In this document: one piece after another, positions 9,601 to 17,858 of the stretch
Layout of the letters: each line of letters opens with the position of its first letter
Position numbering within the stretch: position 1 is the stretch's first letter
NCBI GenBank assembly: GCA_021740105.1
Contig: JAIPAM010000002.1
Coordinates: 310,001 to 374,000, forward strand
From: Flavobacterium sp.
GTDB lineage: Bacteria > Bacteroidota > Bacteroidia > Flavobacteriales > Flavobacteriaceae
Reading direction: 5' to 3'
DNA: 64,000 bases
Position numbers and translations under genes: made by a program
The notes under the pieces: generated by a model
What the model saw: the letters and a program-made list of their open reading frames with translations, nothing else
Database searches by the model: none
Told to the model about the DNA's origin: nothing

Positions 9601-10641
9601 ATGGAAAATTTGGTTCCCTTCACAATTAATGACCTTGCCAAAGTCACCAACTTCAGATCTGGAGAAGTGAAATTTGGCGAGAAAATGCTAACAGTGCCAA
9701 AAAATACTGAAGCAAGTGCTTTCTTGTATTCCTGCGATGCAAAATATGTTTTATTTGGAATACCTGAAGATATTGGAGTTAGAGCCAATTATGGAAGAAC
9801 CGGTGCTGCATCTGCTTGGGAAAGTGCCATAAAAAGTATTGCAAATATTCAACACAATCGTTTTTGCAAAGGAAGCCAACTACTAGTATTAGGTCAACTA
9901 AATGTCAGTGAAGAAATGGCTGAAAGTCAGCATTTAGATTACAATTCTGATGAAGATAGAAAACGATTAAACCAATTGGTTCTTAAAATAGATAAAGAAG
10001 TTTCTCATATCGTTTGCAAAATTATTAAAGCGGGGAAAATTCCAATAATCATTGGCGGAGGCCACAACAACGCCTATGGAAACATCAAGGGTTCAGCCCT
10101 AGCCTTTGGAAAACCGGTAAATGCAATTAATTTTGATGCCCATTCTGATTTTAGAATTTTGGAAGGAAGACACAGTGGAAATGGATTTTCCTATGCTTAC
10201 GAGGAAGGTTTTCTTAATCGGTATTTTATTTTTGGATTGCACGAAAATTACACTTCAAAAAGTGTATTGGATTCACTCAAAAAAATCGATGATCGAGTAA
10301 AATTTAATACCTATGATGAAATTCAAATTAGAAAACTAAAAAAGTTTGAACCTGAAATGATTACAGCACTGGATTTCATTAAAGAAGACCGTTTTGGAAT
10401 TGAAATTGACCTTGATGCAATTCCAAATATTGCCAGTAGCGCAATGACATTGAGTGGGTTTTCAATTGAAAAATTACGACAATTTATTTACTATTTCGGA
10501 AACAACCAAAATGCAGCTTATTTACATATTTGTGAAGGTGCACCAGATTTAGGAGAAGAAAAAAACAATCATTTGATTGGAAAACTAATTGGCTATCTTG
10601 TGACCGACTTTGTAAAAGCCAATTATGAAAGTCCTTTGTAA
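9601..10641 (+). CDS. hutG: Formimidoylglutamase-like arginase-family hydrolase
   Basis: Arginase/ureohydrolase-fold dimanganese enzyme. All six expected metal ligands are visible: the His in GGGHNNAYG, Asp-His-Asp in FDAHSDF, and Asp-Leu-Asp in IDLDAIPN. The first motif differs from the arginase GGDHS form. Substrate choice is inferred: hutI lies upstream on the same strand, so hydrolysis of N-formimidoylglutamate to glutamate plus formamide is the natural reading. Agmatinase or arginase activity is less likely but not excluded by sequence alone. 346 residues, normal for the family. It has its own -7 box. Confidence 0.82.
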   Translation: MENLVPFTINDLAKVTNFRSGEVKFGEKMLTVPKNTEASAFLYSCDAKYVLFGIPEDIGVRANYGRTGAASAWESAIKSIANIQHNRFCKGSQLLVLGQLNVSEEMAESQHLDYNSDEDRKRLNQLVLKIDKEVSHIVCKIIKAGKIPIIIGGGHNNAYGNIKGSALAFGKPVNAINFDAHSDFRILEGRHSGNGFSYAYEEGFLNRYFIFGLHENYTSKSVLDSLKKIDDRVKFNTYDEIQIRKLKKFEPEMITALDFIKEDRFGIEIDLDAIPNIASSAMTLSGFSIEKLRQFIYYFGNNQNAAYLHICEGAPDLGEEKNNHLIGKLIGYLVTDFVKANYESPL

Positions 10642-10686
10642 AAAACTATTACTTTCAATCCTACACTAGATTTATTTCTTAAAAAC

Positions 10687-10714
10687 TTGATTTCATTAAT
10701 ATAACCTATCTTTG
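10687..10714 (+). promoter_or_regulatory. -33/-7 promoter of the DEAD-box helicase gene
   Basis: TTG (10687-10689), a 17-base spacer and TATCTTTG (10707-10714). The -7 part is an exact TAnnTTTG match. The leader is about 45 bases, long enough for post-transcriptional control. Confidence 0.6.
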
Positions 10715-10758
10715 CCCAGAATTTAAGTAATTAATACTGAGTTCTAAATATCAAAAAT

Positions 10759-12012
10759 ATGTTATTCGAAGATTTATCACTTTCAAAAAGTATCCAAAAA
10801 GCCGTATTTGAATTAGGCTATACCGAAGCCACCCCAATTCAAGAGCAAGCAATTCCAATCGTTTTATCTGGAAAAGACCTAATCGGTTGTGCACAAACTG
10901 GCACAGGAAAAACCGCCGCATTTGCTATTCCAATAATTCATCAACTACACCGCATAGTAGGTTCATCAAAAAAAGCAAAACAAATTAGAGCCTTAGTGGT
11001 AACCCCTACCAGAGAATTAGCAGTTCAAATAGGACAAAATTTTGATGCTTACTCAAAATATACCAACATCAACCAATTGACACTATTTGGAGGAGTTTCT
11101 CAAAATCCTCAAGTGGACAGTTTAAAATCGGGTATCGATGTTTTAATTGCCACTCCAGGACGTTTATTGGATTTGCACAAACAAGGCTTTATTGATTTGG
11201 ATCATTTACACACCTTGGTTCTTGATGAGGCAGATCAAATGCTGGATATGGGTTTTGTAAATGATGTAAAGAAAATTGTAAAATTAACTCCAAAAAACAG
11301 ACAAACTTTATTGTTTTCGGCTACTATGCCAATTGCAATTCGGGAATTAGCAGAAATGTTTCTTCAAGATCCTGCAACCGTTACTGTATCACCCGTTTCA
11401 TCTACAGCAGAAAATGTAGAACAACGCGTATATTTTGTGGAGAAAACTGAAAAAAGAAACTTGTTGTATCATCTAATAAAAAATGAAAATTTATCGGATG
11501 TATTGGTGTTTTCAAGAACCAAACACGGTGCTGATAATGTCGTAAAAGCATTGAGAAAGAATAATATTGCCGCCGAAGCGATTCATGGGGATAAATCTCA
11601 AAATGCACGCCAACGGGTTTTAGAAGCATTTAAAAATAAAGAAGTTGGCGTTTTGGTAGCAACCGATATAGCTGCAAGAGGTATTGACATTGACCAATTA
11701 CCATTTGTAATCAACTTTGATTTACCTAATATTCCTGAAACTTATGTACATAGAATAGGTAGAACAGGAAGAGCTGGAAATGGGGGAATTGCAATCTCTT
11801 TTTGTGGAAAAGACGAACACCCCTATTGGAAAGACATTATGAAATTGATAAAAGTTGACGTAAAAACAGTTTCTGATCATCCCTATCCTTGGCACAGTGG
11901 AAGCCCTGAAACTGCTCCAGCACCTTCACAGAAAAATTCAAATCGAAGTGGTGAAGCCAATAAATCTAGAAAGTCATCCAACTCAAAGCAAAATAAAAAG
12001 CGCTGGTATTAA
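10759..12012 (+). CDS. DEAD-box RNA helicase (RhlE type)
   Basis: ATP-dependent RNA helicase acting in ribosome assembly or mRNA turnover. Motifs in order: Q motif GYTEATPIQEQAIP, Walker A AQTGTGKTAAF, PTRELAVQI, TPGR, DEAD (VLDEADQMLDMGF), SAT, then in the C-terminal RecA domain VLVFSRTKHG, TDIAARGIDI and HRIGRTGRAG. The tail (about residues 375-417) is low-complexity, rich in Ser, Asn and Lys, as in RhlE proteins, where it helps RNA binding. Its stop overlaps the end of the convergent sensor kinase gene by four bases. Confidence 0.93.
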   Translation: MLFEDLSLSKSIQKAVFELGYTEATPIQEQAIPIVLSGKDLIGCAQTGTGKTAAFAIPIIHQLHRIVGSSKKAKQIRALVVTPTRELAVQIGQNFDAYSKYTNINQLTLFGGVSQNPQVDSLKSGIDVLIATPGRLLDLHKQGFIDLDHLHTLVLDEADQMLDMGFVNDVKKIVKLTPKNRQTLLFSATMPIAIRELAEMFLQDPATVTVSPVSSTAENVEQRVYFVEKTEKRNLLYHLIKNENLSDVLVFSRTKHGADNVVKALRKNNIAAEAIHGDKSQNARQRVLEAFKNKEVGVLVATDIAARGIDIDQLPFVINFDLPNIPETYVHRIGRTGRAGNGGIAISFCGKDEHPYWKDIMKLIKVDVKTVSDHPYPWHSGSPETAPAPSQKNSNRSGEANKSRKSSNSKQNKKRWY

Positions 12013-13412
12013 TTGTCTTCATTTCTAAGTAGATTTTTATTAATTTTCGCAGCTAATTCATCAATTTTGAAGGGCTTTACAATAATTTCATCAATTCCCG
12101 ACTCGATTGCTTGTTGCTTAATTTCTTCGAAAGAGTAAGCTGTGACAGCAAAAACTGGAGTAATAATATTTTGTTCTCTGATTTTTTTGGTTATTTCAAA
12201 TCCAGATATATCAGGTAGATTGATATCGGTTAGTATTAAATCGAAAGTAGAATTTTGTAATAAATCTAATGCGTCCGAACCATTTTCAACAATTTCTACA
12301 TTGCAATTTAACTTCAGTAGTGATTTTTGAGTAACCAATTGATTGATCTTATTGTCTTCTATTAAAAGAACATTAATCGGTTCTAATAAAAGTTGGGTTG
12401 GGTTATTTGAAATCAATTTAGTTTCTTCATTGCATTTGTTTTTGAATTTAATAGCAAATGTAAAAGAACATCCTTTTCCTAAATCACTCTGAATCTCAAT
12501 ATTACTTTCAAACATTTCAATCAAATAATGGACAATAGAAAGTCCGATTCCTGAACCTTGATAAGACATTCTTTTATTCTTAAGTTGTACGAAATTTTCA
12601 AATATTATTTTTTGATTTTCTGGAGCAATTCCAATTCCAGTGTCTTTAACTTCAAATTTAATGTGCGAATAATCATTTTCATTTTTAATTAAATTAATTA
12701 GCAATGTTACTTCACCTGATCTAGTAAATTTTAAAGAATTATCTAATAAATTGATTAATATTTGCGCTAATCGACTGCTATCACCAATTAAAAATTTAGG
12801 TATATTTGGATCTAAATAAAAATTAATTTTGTTACTGTTTTTATTGTAAATCATATTTGAAGAATTAAAAATAGCATCCACTTCTTCAAAAATATTGAAT
12901 TCATTTTCTTCCAATTTTATTATTCTACTTTCAAACTTACTCAACTGTAGCACATCGTTAACCAATGACAACAAGTAGTTGGATGAAAAAGTTAGTGATT
13001 TCATATATTCACTTTCGGCCAATTTAGGATTCTCCTCTTTTATAATGTCTATAATTCCTACCACCCCGTAAAGAGGCGTTCTGAGTTCATGACTAATTGT
13101 AGAAATAAATTGAGATTTTAAGGTAAGTAACTCCTCCGCTTTATCTTTTGCTATTTTAATTTCTTTATTGGTTTTAACCAAGAACAAATTTGTTTTTTGC
13201 TTGAATAAATAGTTTTTATATAAGGATAATAATAGTAATACCAAGATTATTGAAAGTATAAACAATAAAATTGTTATTTTTTTATTTTGATTTATTAATT
13301 CTAATTGTTGGTTCTTTTCAAATTCAATATTGTTAATTTGTCTTTTATACTCGTTTAAAACGGTAGTAATTCCTGTTTGTCGTTCCACTTGAGAATGCTC
13401 TTCTTCTAACAA
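12009..13412 (-). CDS. Hybrid histidine kinase-receiver half of a split TPR sensor kinase
   Basis: Signal-transduction protein. From the TTG at 13412: a short periplasmic-side helix (1-45), one membrane helix (about 46-66), a coiled linker, the phosphoacceptor H108 in STISHELRTP, an HATPase domain (N box LINLLDNSLKF, G1 DTGIGI, G2 GSGIGLSIV), then a receiver with LLIEDN, phosphoacceptor Asp in LILTDINLP, Thr in VFAVTAYS and Lys in IIVKPF. The kinase is thus apparently intact. It lies in the same frame as the TPR gene upstream, separated only by TAA and three sense codons, so it is most likely the second part of one TPR-TM-HK-REC protein. Whether it is expressed alone is unknown. Confidence 0.88.
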   Translation of the reverse strand: MLEEEHSQVERQTGITTVLNEYKRQINNIEFEKNQQLELINQNKKITILLFILSIILVLLLLSLYKNYLFKQKTNLFLVKTNKEIKIAKDKAEELLTLKSQFISTISHELRTPLYGVVGIIDIIKEENPKLAESEYMKSLTFSSNYLLSLVNDVLQLSKFESRIIKLEENEFNIFEEVDAIFNSSNMIYNKNSNKINFYLDPNIPKFLIGDSSRLAQILINLLDNSLKFTRSGEVTLLINLIKNENDYSHIKFEVKDTGIGIAPENQKIIFENFVQLKNKRMSYQGSGIGLSIVHYLIEMFESNIEIQSDLGKGCSFTFAIKFKNKCNEETKLISNNPTQLLLEPINVLLIEDNKINQLVTQKSLLKLNCNVEIVENGSDALDLLQNSTFDLILTDINLPDISGFEITKKIREQNIITPVFAVTAYSFEEIKQQAIESGIDEIIVKPFKIDELAAKINKNLLRNEDN

Positions 13413-13421
13413 TTTATCTTT

Positions 13422-13424
13422 TTA
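13422..13424 (-). other. In-frame stop codon splitting a TPR sensor histidine kinase
   Basis: On the minus strand the frame reads Y-M-E-K-Y-S-A-stop-K-D-K-L-L-E-E-E without any frame change. A single T-to-A substitution (TTA to TAA) would explain it and would restore a continuous protein of about 732 residues. Confidence 0.8.
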
Positions 13425-14207
13425 AGCACTGTATTTTTCCATGTATTCAAAAGCATTTGAAAAGTCTTTTTTCTTAGCATACATTCGAGCAATATCATCA
13501 TACACCTCAGCAGCATTACTTTTTAAAAATTCAGTGGTATTTTCATTGCAAAATTTCAGTGCCGTTTTATAATATTGCTCTGATTTAATGAAATCATTTT
13601 TAGAAGAAAAATAATCCCCTTGTAGAGAATTGTACATGATTTTGGATTCCACATCATCTTGACTTATTATAAATCTTTCAGCTATTTTTAAATAACCAAT
13701 ACCACTATTGTAATCGCCGACAGCAAAATAGGCAGAAGTAATATTTAAATTTGCATACATAATTTGGTATTCATCATTAGATAAATTAACAAAATACAAC
13801 GCTTTTTTATAATGATAAATTCCTTTTTTATAATTGATTTTCTTAAAACAATAGCAATTTGCTAAATTGGTATGAATGGCATATTGCATAAAATTATTTG
13901 AAGATTGGTCAACATATTTTAATCCCTTTTGATAGAAAAAAATGGCTTTTTTATAATCGGAATATTGTTCTAGATTCAATCCAATTAAATTATAAGCTCT
14001 AGCGGTTTGCTCGTAATCATCTATTTCTAGGGCTTTTTCAAGAGCGGTTTTAGCTAATCCCAATGATTTATCACATTCTAAATTACTAAGGTATTCACCA
14101 GATTTTGCGATAATAGCTTTAAGCTCTTTAACCTGAGGTGACTCAGTTTGAGCAAAATGCAATTGCACAATGAAAAGTAAAAACAGGATAAATATATTTT
14201 TTTGCAT
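13422..14207 (-). CDS. TPR sensor half of the split histidine kinase
   Basis: 261 residues beginning with a signal peptide (IFILFLLFIVQLHFAQ), then several tetratricopeptide repeats (helical pairs with A..YN.IGLNLEQYSDYKKA, KGIYHYKKALYF and similar, about residues 60-255). In flavobacteria such periplasmic TPR domains commonly form the sensor of TPR-TM-histidine kinase proteins. Here the frame stops at TAA 13424-13422 and resumes as the kinase. As written it would be a secreted TPR fragment without an output domain. A recent nonsense mutation, sequencing error or programmed readthrough are the options. Confidence 0.82.
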   Translation of the reverse strand: MQKNIFILFLLFIVQLHFAQTESPQVKELKAIIAKSGEYLSNLECDKSLGLAKTALEKALEIDDYEQTARAYNLIGLNLEQYSDYKKAIFFYQKGLKYVDQSSNNFMQYAIHTNLANCYCFKKINYKKGIYHYKKALYFVNLSNDEYQIMYANLNITSAYFAVGDYNSGIGYLKIAERFIISQDDVESKIMYNSLQGDYFSSKNDFIKSEQYYKTALKFCNENTTEFLKSNAAEVYDDIARMYAKKKDFSNAFEYMEKYSA

Positions 14208-14285
14208 AAAAAAAACTAGTTATAAATTTACGAATATATAAAACCTAATTCAAATAGTTTAAAATAGCAATTATATATTTAAAAA

Positions 14286-14309
14286 AAAGAGACCTAAATA
14301 GGTCTCTTT
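14286..14309 (-). terminator. Terminator of ettA
   Basis: Perfect 10-bp stem (14286-14295 with 14300-14309), loop of four, followed on the minus strand by a run of T residues. Lies just past the ettA stop. Confidence 0.88.
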
Positions 14310-14313
14310 AAAT

Positions 14314-16008
14314 TTAATTTCTAATTAATTTTCTATATTTTAATCGCTTAGGTGTTAAATCACCTCCCAAACGTTTTTTCTTATTTTCCTCATACTCAGA
14401 GAAACCTCCTTCAAAATAATAAACCTCTGAATTGCCTTCAAATGCTAAAATGTGGGTACAAATTCTATCTAAAAACCATCTGTCGTGGGAAATTACAACG
14501 GCACATCCGGCAAAGTTCTCAAGTCCTTCTTCCAAAGCTCGAAGGGTATTAATATCTAAATCGTTGGTAGGCTCATCTAATAGCAATACATTTCCTTCCT
14601 CTTTTAAAGTCATTGCCAAATGCAAACGGTTTCTTTCTCCACCAGACAACATGGAAACTTTCTTGTTTTGATCGCTTCCACCAAAATTGAATCGACTTAA
14701 ATAAGCTCTAGAATTAACTTGACGACCTCCCATCATGATTAATTCTTGACCGTCAGCAAAATTTTCCCAAATTGATTTATTAGGATCTATATTAGAATGT
14801 GATTGATCAACATAAGCGATTTTTACGGTTTCACCAATTTTAAAATCACCTCCATCTGATTTTTCTTCCCCCATAATCATTTTGAAAATAGTAGATTTAC
14901 CAGCACCATTCGGTCCAATAATACCAACAATTCCAGCTTGAGGAAGAGTGAAATTTAGATTGTCATATAATAATTTATCACCAAAAGATTTGGCAACACT
15001 ATTGGCTTCAATAACATTTGTTCCCAATCGAGGTCCATTTGGAATGTAAATTTCTAAGTTCTCATCCAATTGTTTTTGATCTTCATTTAAGAGTTTGTCG
15101 TAATTCTGCAAACGGGCTTTCTGTTTGGTTTGACGTCCTTTTGAACCTTGACGTACCCAATCCAACTCGCGTTCCAATGTTTTTCTACGTTTAGAAGCTA
15201 CTTTTTCTTCTTGAGCCATTCTAATCGATTTTTGATCCAACCAAGAAGAATAATTACCTTTCCATGGAATACCTTCACCTCTGTCCAATTCTAAAATCCA
15301 TCCTGCCACATTATCCAAGAAATAACGATCGTGAGTAACTGCAATTACAGTTCCAGAATATTGAGCTAAATGTTGTTCTAACCACAATACGCTTTCCGCA
15401 TCCAAGTGATTCGTAGGCTCATCTAACAACAATATATCGGGTTGCTTTAATAGTAATCTACACAACGCTACACGACGTCTTTCTCCACCAGACAAATTTT
15501 TGATTGGAGTATCTCCTTCTGGAGTTCGGAGCGCATCCATTGCAATTTCTAACTTGGTATCGATTTCCCAAGCACCAAGCGCATCAATTTTATCTTGTAA
15601 ATCCGCTTGACGATCCATCAATTGCTGCATTTTATCGGCATCTTCATATACTTCTGGCAAACCAAAACTATCGTTAATTTTGTTGAATTCATCTAAAACG
15701 GCCATGGTTTCCGCAACTCCTTCTTTTACAATTTCAATCACGGTTTTGGTATCGTCTAGAATTGGTTCTTGCTCTAAATAACCAACAGTATAACCCGGTT
15801 GGAATACCACATCCCCTTGATAATTTTTATCAACTCCAGCAATAATTCTTAATAATGATGATTTTCCCGAACCGTTAAGTCCAAGAATTCCGATTTTAGC
15901 TCCATAGAAGAAACTTAAATAGATGTTTTTTAATACCTGCTTATCGCTACTTGAGTAGGTTTTACTCAATTTTTGCATTGAAAATATTACTTTCTTATCG
16001 TCTGACAT
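14314..16008 (-). CDS. ettA: Energy-dependent translational throttle protein, ABC-F ATPase
   Basis: Cytosolic ribosome-associated ABC-F ATPase that gates the first peptide bond according to energy state. 564 residues with two ATP-binding cassettes: Walker A GLNGSGKSS and GPNGAGKST, signatures LSGGERRRVALCRLLL and LSGGERNRLHLAMTL, Walker B LLLDEPTNHLDAES and LLLDEPTNDLDINT. The first cassette carries the tRNA-facing arm, and the cassettes are joined by a basic helical linker (EEKVASKRRKTLERELDWV) characteristic of the family. A strong terminator follows. No drug-resistance-type ABC-F features are evident. Confidence 0.93.
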   Translation of the reverse strand: MSDDKKVIFSMQKLSKTYSSSDKQVLKNIYLSFFYGAKIGILGLNGSGKSSLLRIIAGVDKNYQGDVVFQPGYTVGYLEQEPILDDTKTVIEIVKEGVAETMAVLDEFNKINDSFGLPEVYEDADKMQQLMDRQADLQDKIDALGAWEIDTKLEIAMDALRTPEGDTPIKNLSGGERRRVALCRLLLKQPDILLLDEPTNHLDAESVLWLEQHLAQYSGTVIAVTHDRYFLDNVAGWILELDRGEGIPWKGNYSSWLDQKSIRMAQEEKVASKRRKTLERELDWVRQGSKGRQTKQKARLQNYDKLLNEDQKQLDENLEIYIPNGPRLGTNVIEANSVAKSFGDKLLYDNLNFTLPQAGIVGIIGPNGAGKSTIFKMIMGEEKSDGGDFKIGETVKIAYVDQSHSNIDPNKSIWENFADGQELIMMGGRQVNSRAYLSRFNFGGSDQNKKVSMLSGGERNRLHLAMTLKEEGNVLLLDEPTNDLDINTLRALEEGLENFAGCAVVISHDRWFLDRICTHILAFEGNSEVYYFEGGFSEYEENKKKRLGGDLTPKRLKYRKLIRN

Positions 16009-16039
16009 TATATCTAATTTAGTATTATATTATTATTAT

Positions 16040-16222
16040 TTAAATCCTACCTTTTAATGCATTAAAAACCCATGCATTAGCAAGAAAACCAACTCCAACA
16101 GCCACGAAGCCCCAACCAGAGATTTCACTGTATTTAAAAATTCCCATTCCTATTAACAACAACCCCATTACCAACATAATAAATGTGGCCCAACCTAAAA
16201 CAGTATTTTTATTCATTCCCAT
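16040..16222 (-). CDS. Small two-helix membrane protein (CAL67264-like)
   Basis: 60 residues with two hydrophobic helices (about 8-29 and 35-55) separated by KYSEISGWGF, and a basic end (LKGRI). It resembles the small flavobacterial family that I recall under the NCBI name CAL67264 membrane protein; function unknown. A second Met two codons in could be the real start. It lies 31 bases upstream of ettA on the same strand and may be co-transcribed with it. Confidence 0.7.
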   Translation of the reverse strand: MGMNKNTVLGWATFIMLVMGLLLIGMGIFKYSEISGWGFVAVGVGFLANAWVFNALKGRI

Positions 16223-16308
16223 AACTGAAATTTAAAAATTTGAAAGGCAAATATCGTTAAAATAGTTATTATTTCAAATGGAATTGTGATAGTACCTATT
16301 TGAGTGAA

Positions 16309-17313
16309 TTAATTAAAAATTCCAACTAACATTTCTTTCAATAATTCATGCTGTGGTAAGGAATTGGCACCAACTCCTTTACTTTTTACATCAATATCCC
16401 TTAAAAGTGTAACTATTTTACTTACTTTTTTCATTGGATAATTTCTTAAGGCGACATCATAATCTTTGAGAAAGAACGGATTTACCTTCAAGATTGCGGC
16501 TACATTTTTGGGGTTTTTATCTTTTAATCCATGGTATTGAAGCAATTGAACAAAAAAACTAAAAAGCATTCCCGTTGTCATTAACAAAGGATGGTCTTTA
16601 GGGTTTTCTGAAAAATACTGGGCTATTTTATACGATTTAAGTTGGTTTTTTTCTCCGATTGCTTTTCGCAATTCGAAAATATTATAATCCTTACTAAAAC
16701 CAATATTCTCTTCTATATCATTAGCTGAGATAGTACTCCCAACTGGTAAAATAATCTGTAGTTTTTCCAACTCATTATTGATCTTTTCCAAATTGGTTCC
16801 TAAAAATTCCACCAACATTGCAGAAGCCTTAGGTTCAATGGAGTATTTTTTAGCTTGTAAAACTCGGTTAATCCATTGGCCAACTTGATTTTCATACAAT
16901 TTCTTACTTTCAAATACCAATCCTGATTTTTCAAAAAGTTTAGTCACTTTTTTACGATTGTCAAGAGTTTTGTATTTATAACATAGCACCAATACTGTGG
17001 TCGGCATTGGGTCAGAAGCATAATTTTCAAATTTATCAATTGACTTGGCCAAATCCTGAGCTTCTTTAACAATAATTACTTGTCTTTCAGCCATCATTGG
17101 ATATCGTTTTGCAGCCGAAACTATATCATCTACAGTTACATCCCGTCCGTAAAGTACGGTTTGATTAAAACCTTTTTCCTCTTCAGTAAGCAAATTCTTT
17201 TCAATATAATCGGAAAGTCGATCAATATAATAAGGCTCCTCACCCATTAAAAAATAGATGGGTTTTATCTTCCCTGCTTTAATGTCATTTACAATATTTA
17301 CAACTTCATCCAT
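16309..17313 (-). CDS. holA: DNA polymerase III subunit delta
   Basis: Clamp-loader subunit that opens the beta sliding clamp. 334 residues with the typical AAA-like N-terminal domain (IKPIYFLMGEEPYYIDRLSDYI, a degenerate P-loop region), the central segment AKRYPMMAERQVIIVKEA, and a helical C-terminal collar domain (ENIGFSKDYNIFELRKAIG, FSFFVQLLQYHGL). It is divergent from the HsdR_N-like gene, an arrangement common in flavobacteria. No exact -7 box was seen upstream. Confidence 0.9.
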   Translation of the reverse strand: MDEVVNIVNDIKAGKIKPIYFLMGEEPYYIDRLSDYIEKNLLTEEEKGFNQTVLYGRDVTVDDIVSAAKRYPMMAERQVIIVKEAQDLAKSIDKFENYASDPMPTTVLVLCYKYKTLDNRKKVTKLFEKSGLVFESKKLYENQVGQWINRVLQAKKYSIEPKASAMLVEFLGTNLEKINNELEKLQIILPVGSTISANDIEENIGFSKDYNIFELRKAIGEKNQLKSYKIAQYFSENPKDHPLLMTTGMLFSFFVQLLQYHGLKDKNPKNVAAILKVNPFFLKDYDVALRNYPMKKVSKIVTLLRDIDVKSKGVGANSLPQHELLKEMLVGIFN

Positions 17314-17390
17314 TGTTTGCGTTGTTATTCAATGTAAAAAGTCAATTGGATCGACTGAACTTTAAACCTTAAACATTTAAACTTATTTTA

Positions 17391-17398
17391 TACTTTTG
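17391..17398 (+). promoter_or_regulatory. -7 box TACTTTTG directly before the HsdR_N gene
   Basis: Exact TAnnTTTG match ending four bases before the ATG at 17403. Transcription would start at or next to the start codon, implying a leaderless mRNA. Confidence 0.5.
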
Positions 17399-17402
17399 CT
17401 TA

Positions 17403-17849
17403 ATGAAGCAATTGCAATTTCCTTCTTATTCATTCCGATTCAAAAATAGTGAAAATAAAGTAGCTATTTTCGATGAAATTAGGAAAAAATTTATAATTAT
17501 TACTCCAGAAGAATGGGTACGCCAACATGTAGTCCAATTTCTATTGCAAGATAAAAAATATCCCAAATCACATATCAATGTGGAGAAGTTGTTAAAAATA
17601 AATAATCTTAATAAACGATACGATATTGTAGTTTTTAAACCGAATGGAGAAATCAATGTATTAGTTGAATGTAAGGCTCCGGAAGTTCCTATCTCTCAAA
17701 GTACTTTTGATCAAATTGCAAGATACAATATGACTTTAAATGCCGATTATTTAATGGTGACTAACGGACTTAATCATTACTTTTGCAAAATGGATTATGA
17801 GAAGCAGAAGTATGACTTTCTTCCAGAATTGCCGGAATACCAATATTAA
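17403..17849 (+). CDS. Orphan HsdR_N-like nuclease-fold protein
   Basis: 148 residues resembling only the N-terminal PD-(D/E)XK domain of type I restriction HsdR subunits. The core is visible: WVRQHVVQFLLQDKKYP, then RYDIVVFKPNGEINVLVECKAP, with the Asp of motif II and the E-C-K of motif III, followed by DQIARYNMTLNADYLMVTNG. There is no helicase part and no HsdM or HsdS gene, so it is not a restriction system. It lies beside holA and 9 bases before a glycosyltransferase, a neighbourhood I believe is conserved in flavobacteria. Its substrate is unknown; a housekeeping DNA role is only a guess. Confidence 0.78.
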   Translation: MKQLQFPSYSFRFKNSENKVAIFDEIRKKFIIITPEEWVRQHVVQFLLQDKKYPKSHINVEKLLKINNLNKRYDIVVFKPNGEINVLVECKAPEVPISQSTFDQIARYNMTLNADYLMVTNGLNHYFCKMDYEKQKYDFLPELPEYQY

Positions 17850-17858
17850 TAGTAATAA

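Noticed and set aside
17403..17849. Type I restriction-modification system
   Set aside because: Only an HsdR_N-like domain is present; no helicase motor, HsdM or HsdS in the window.
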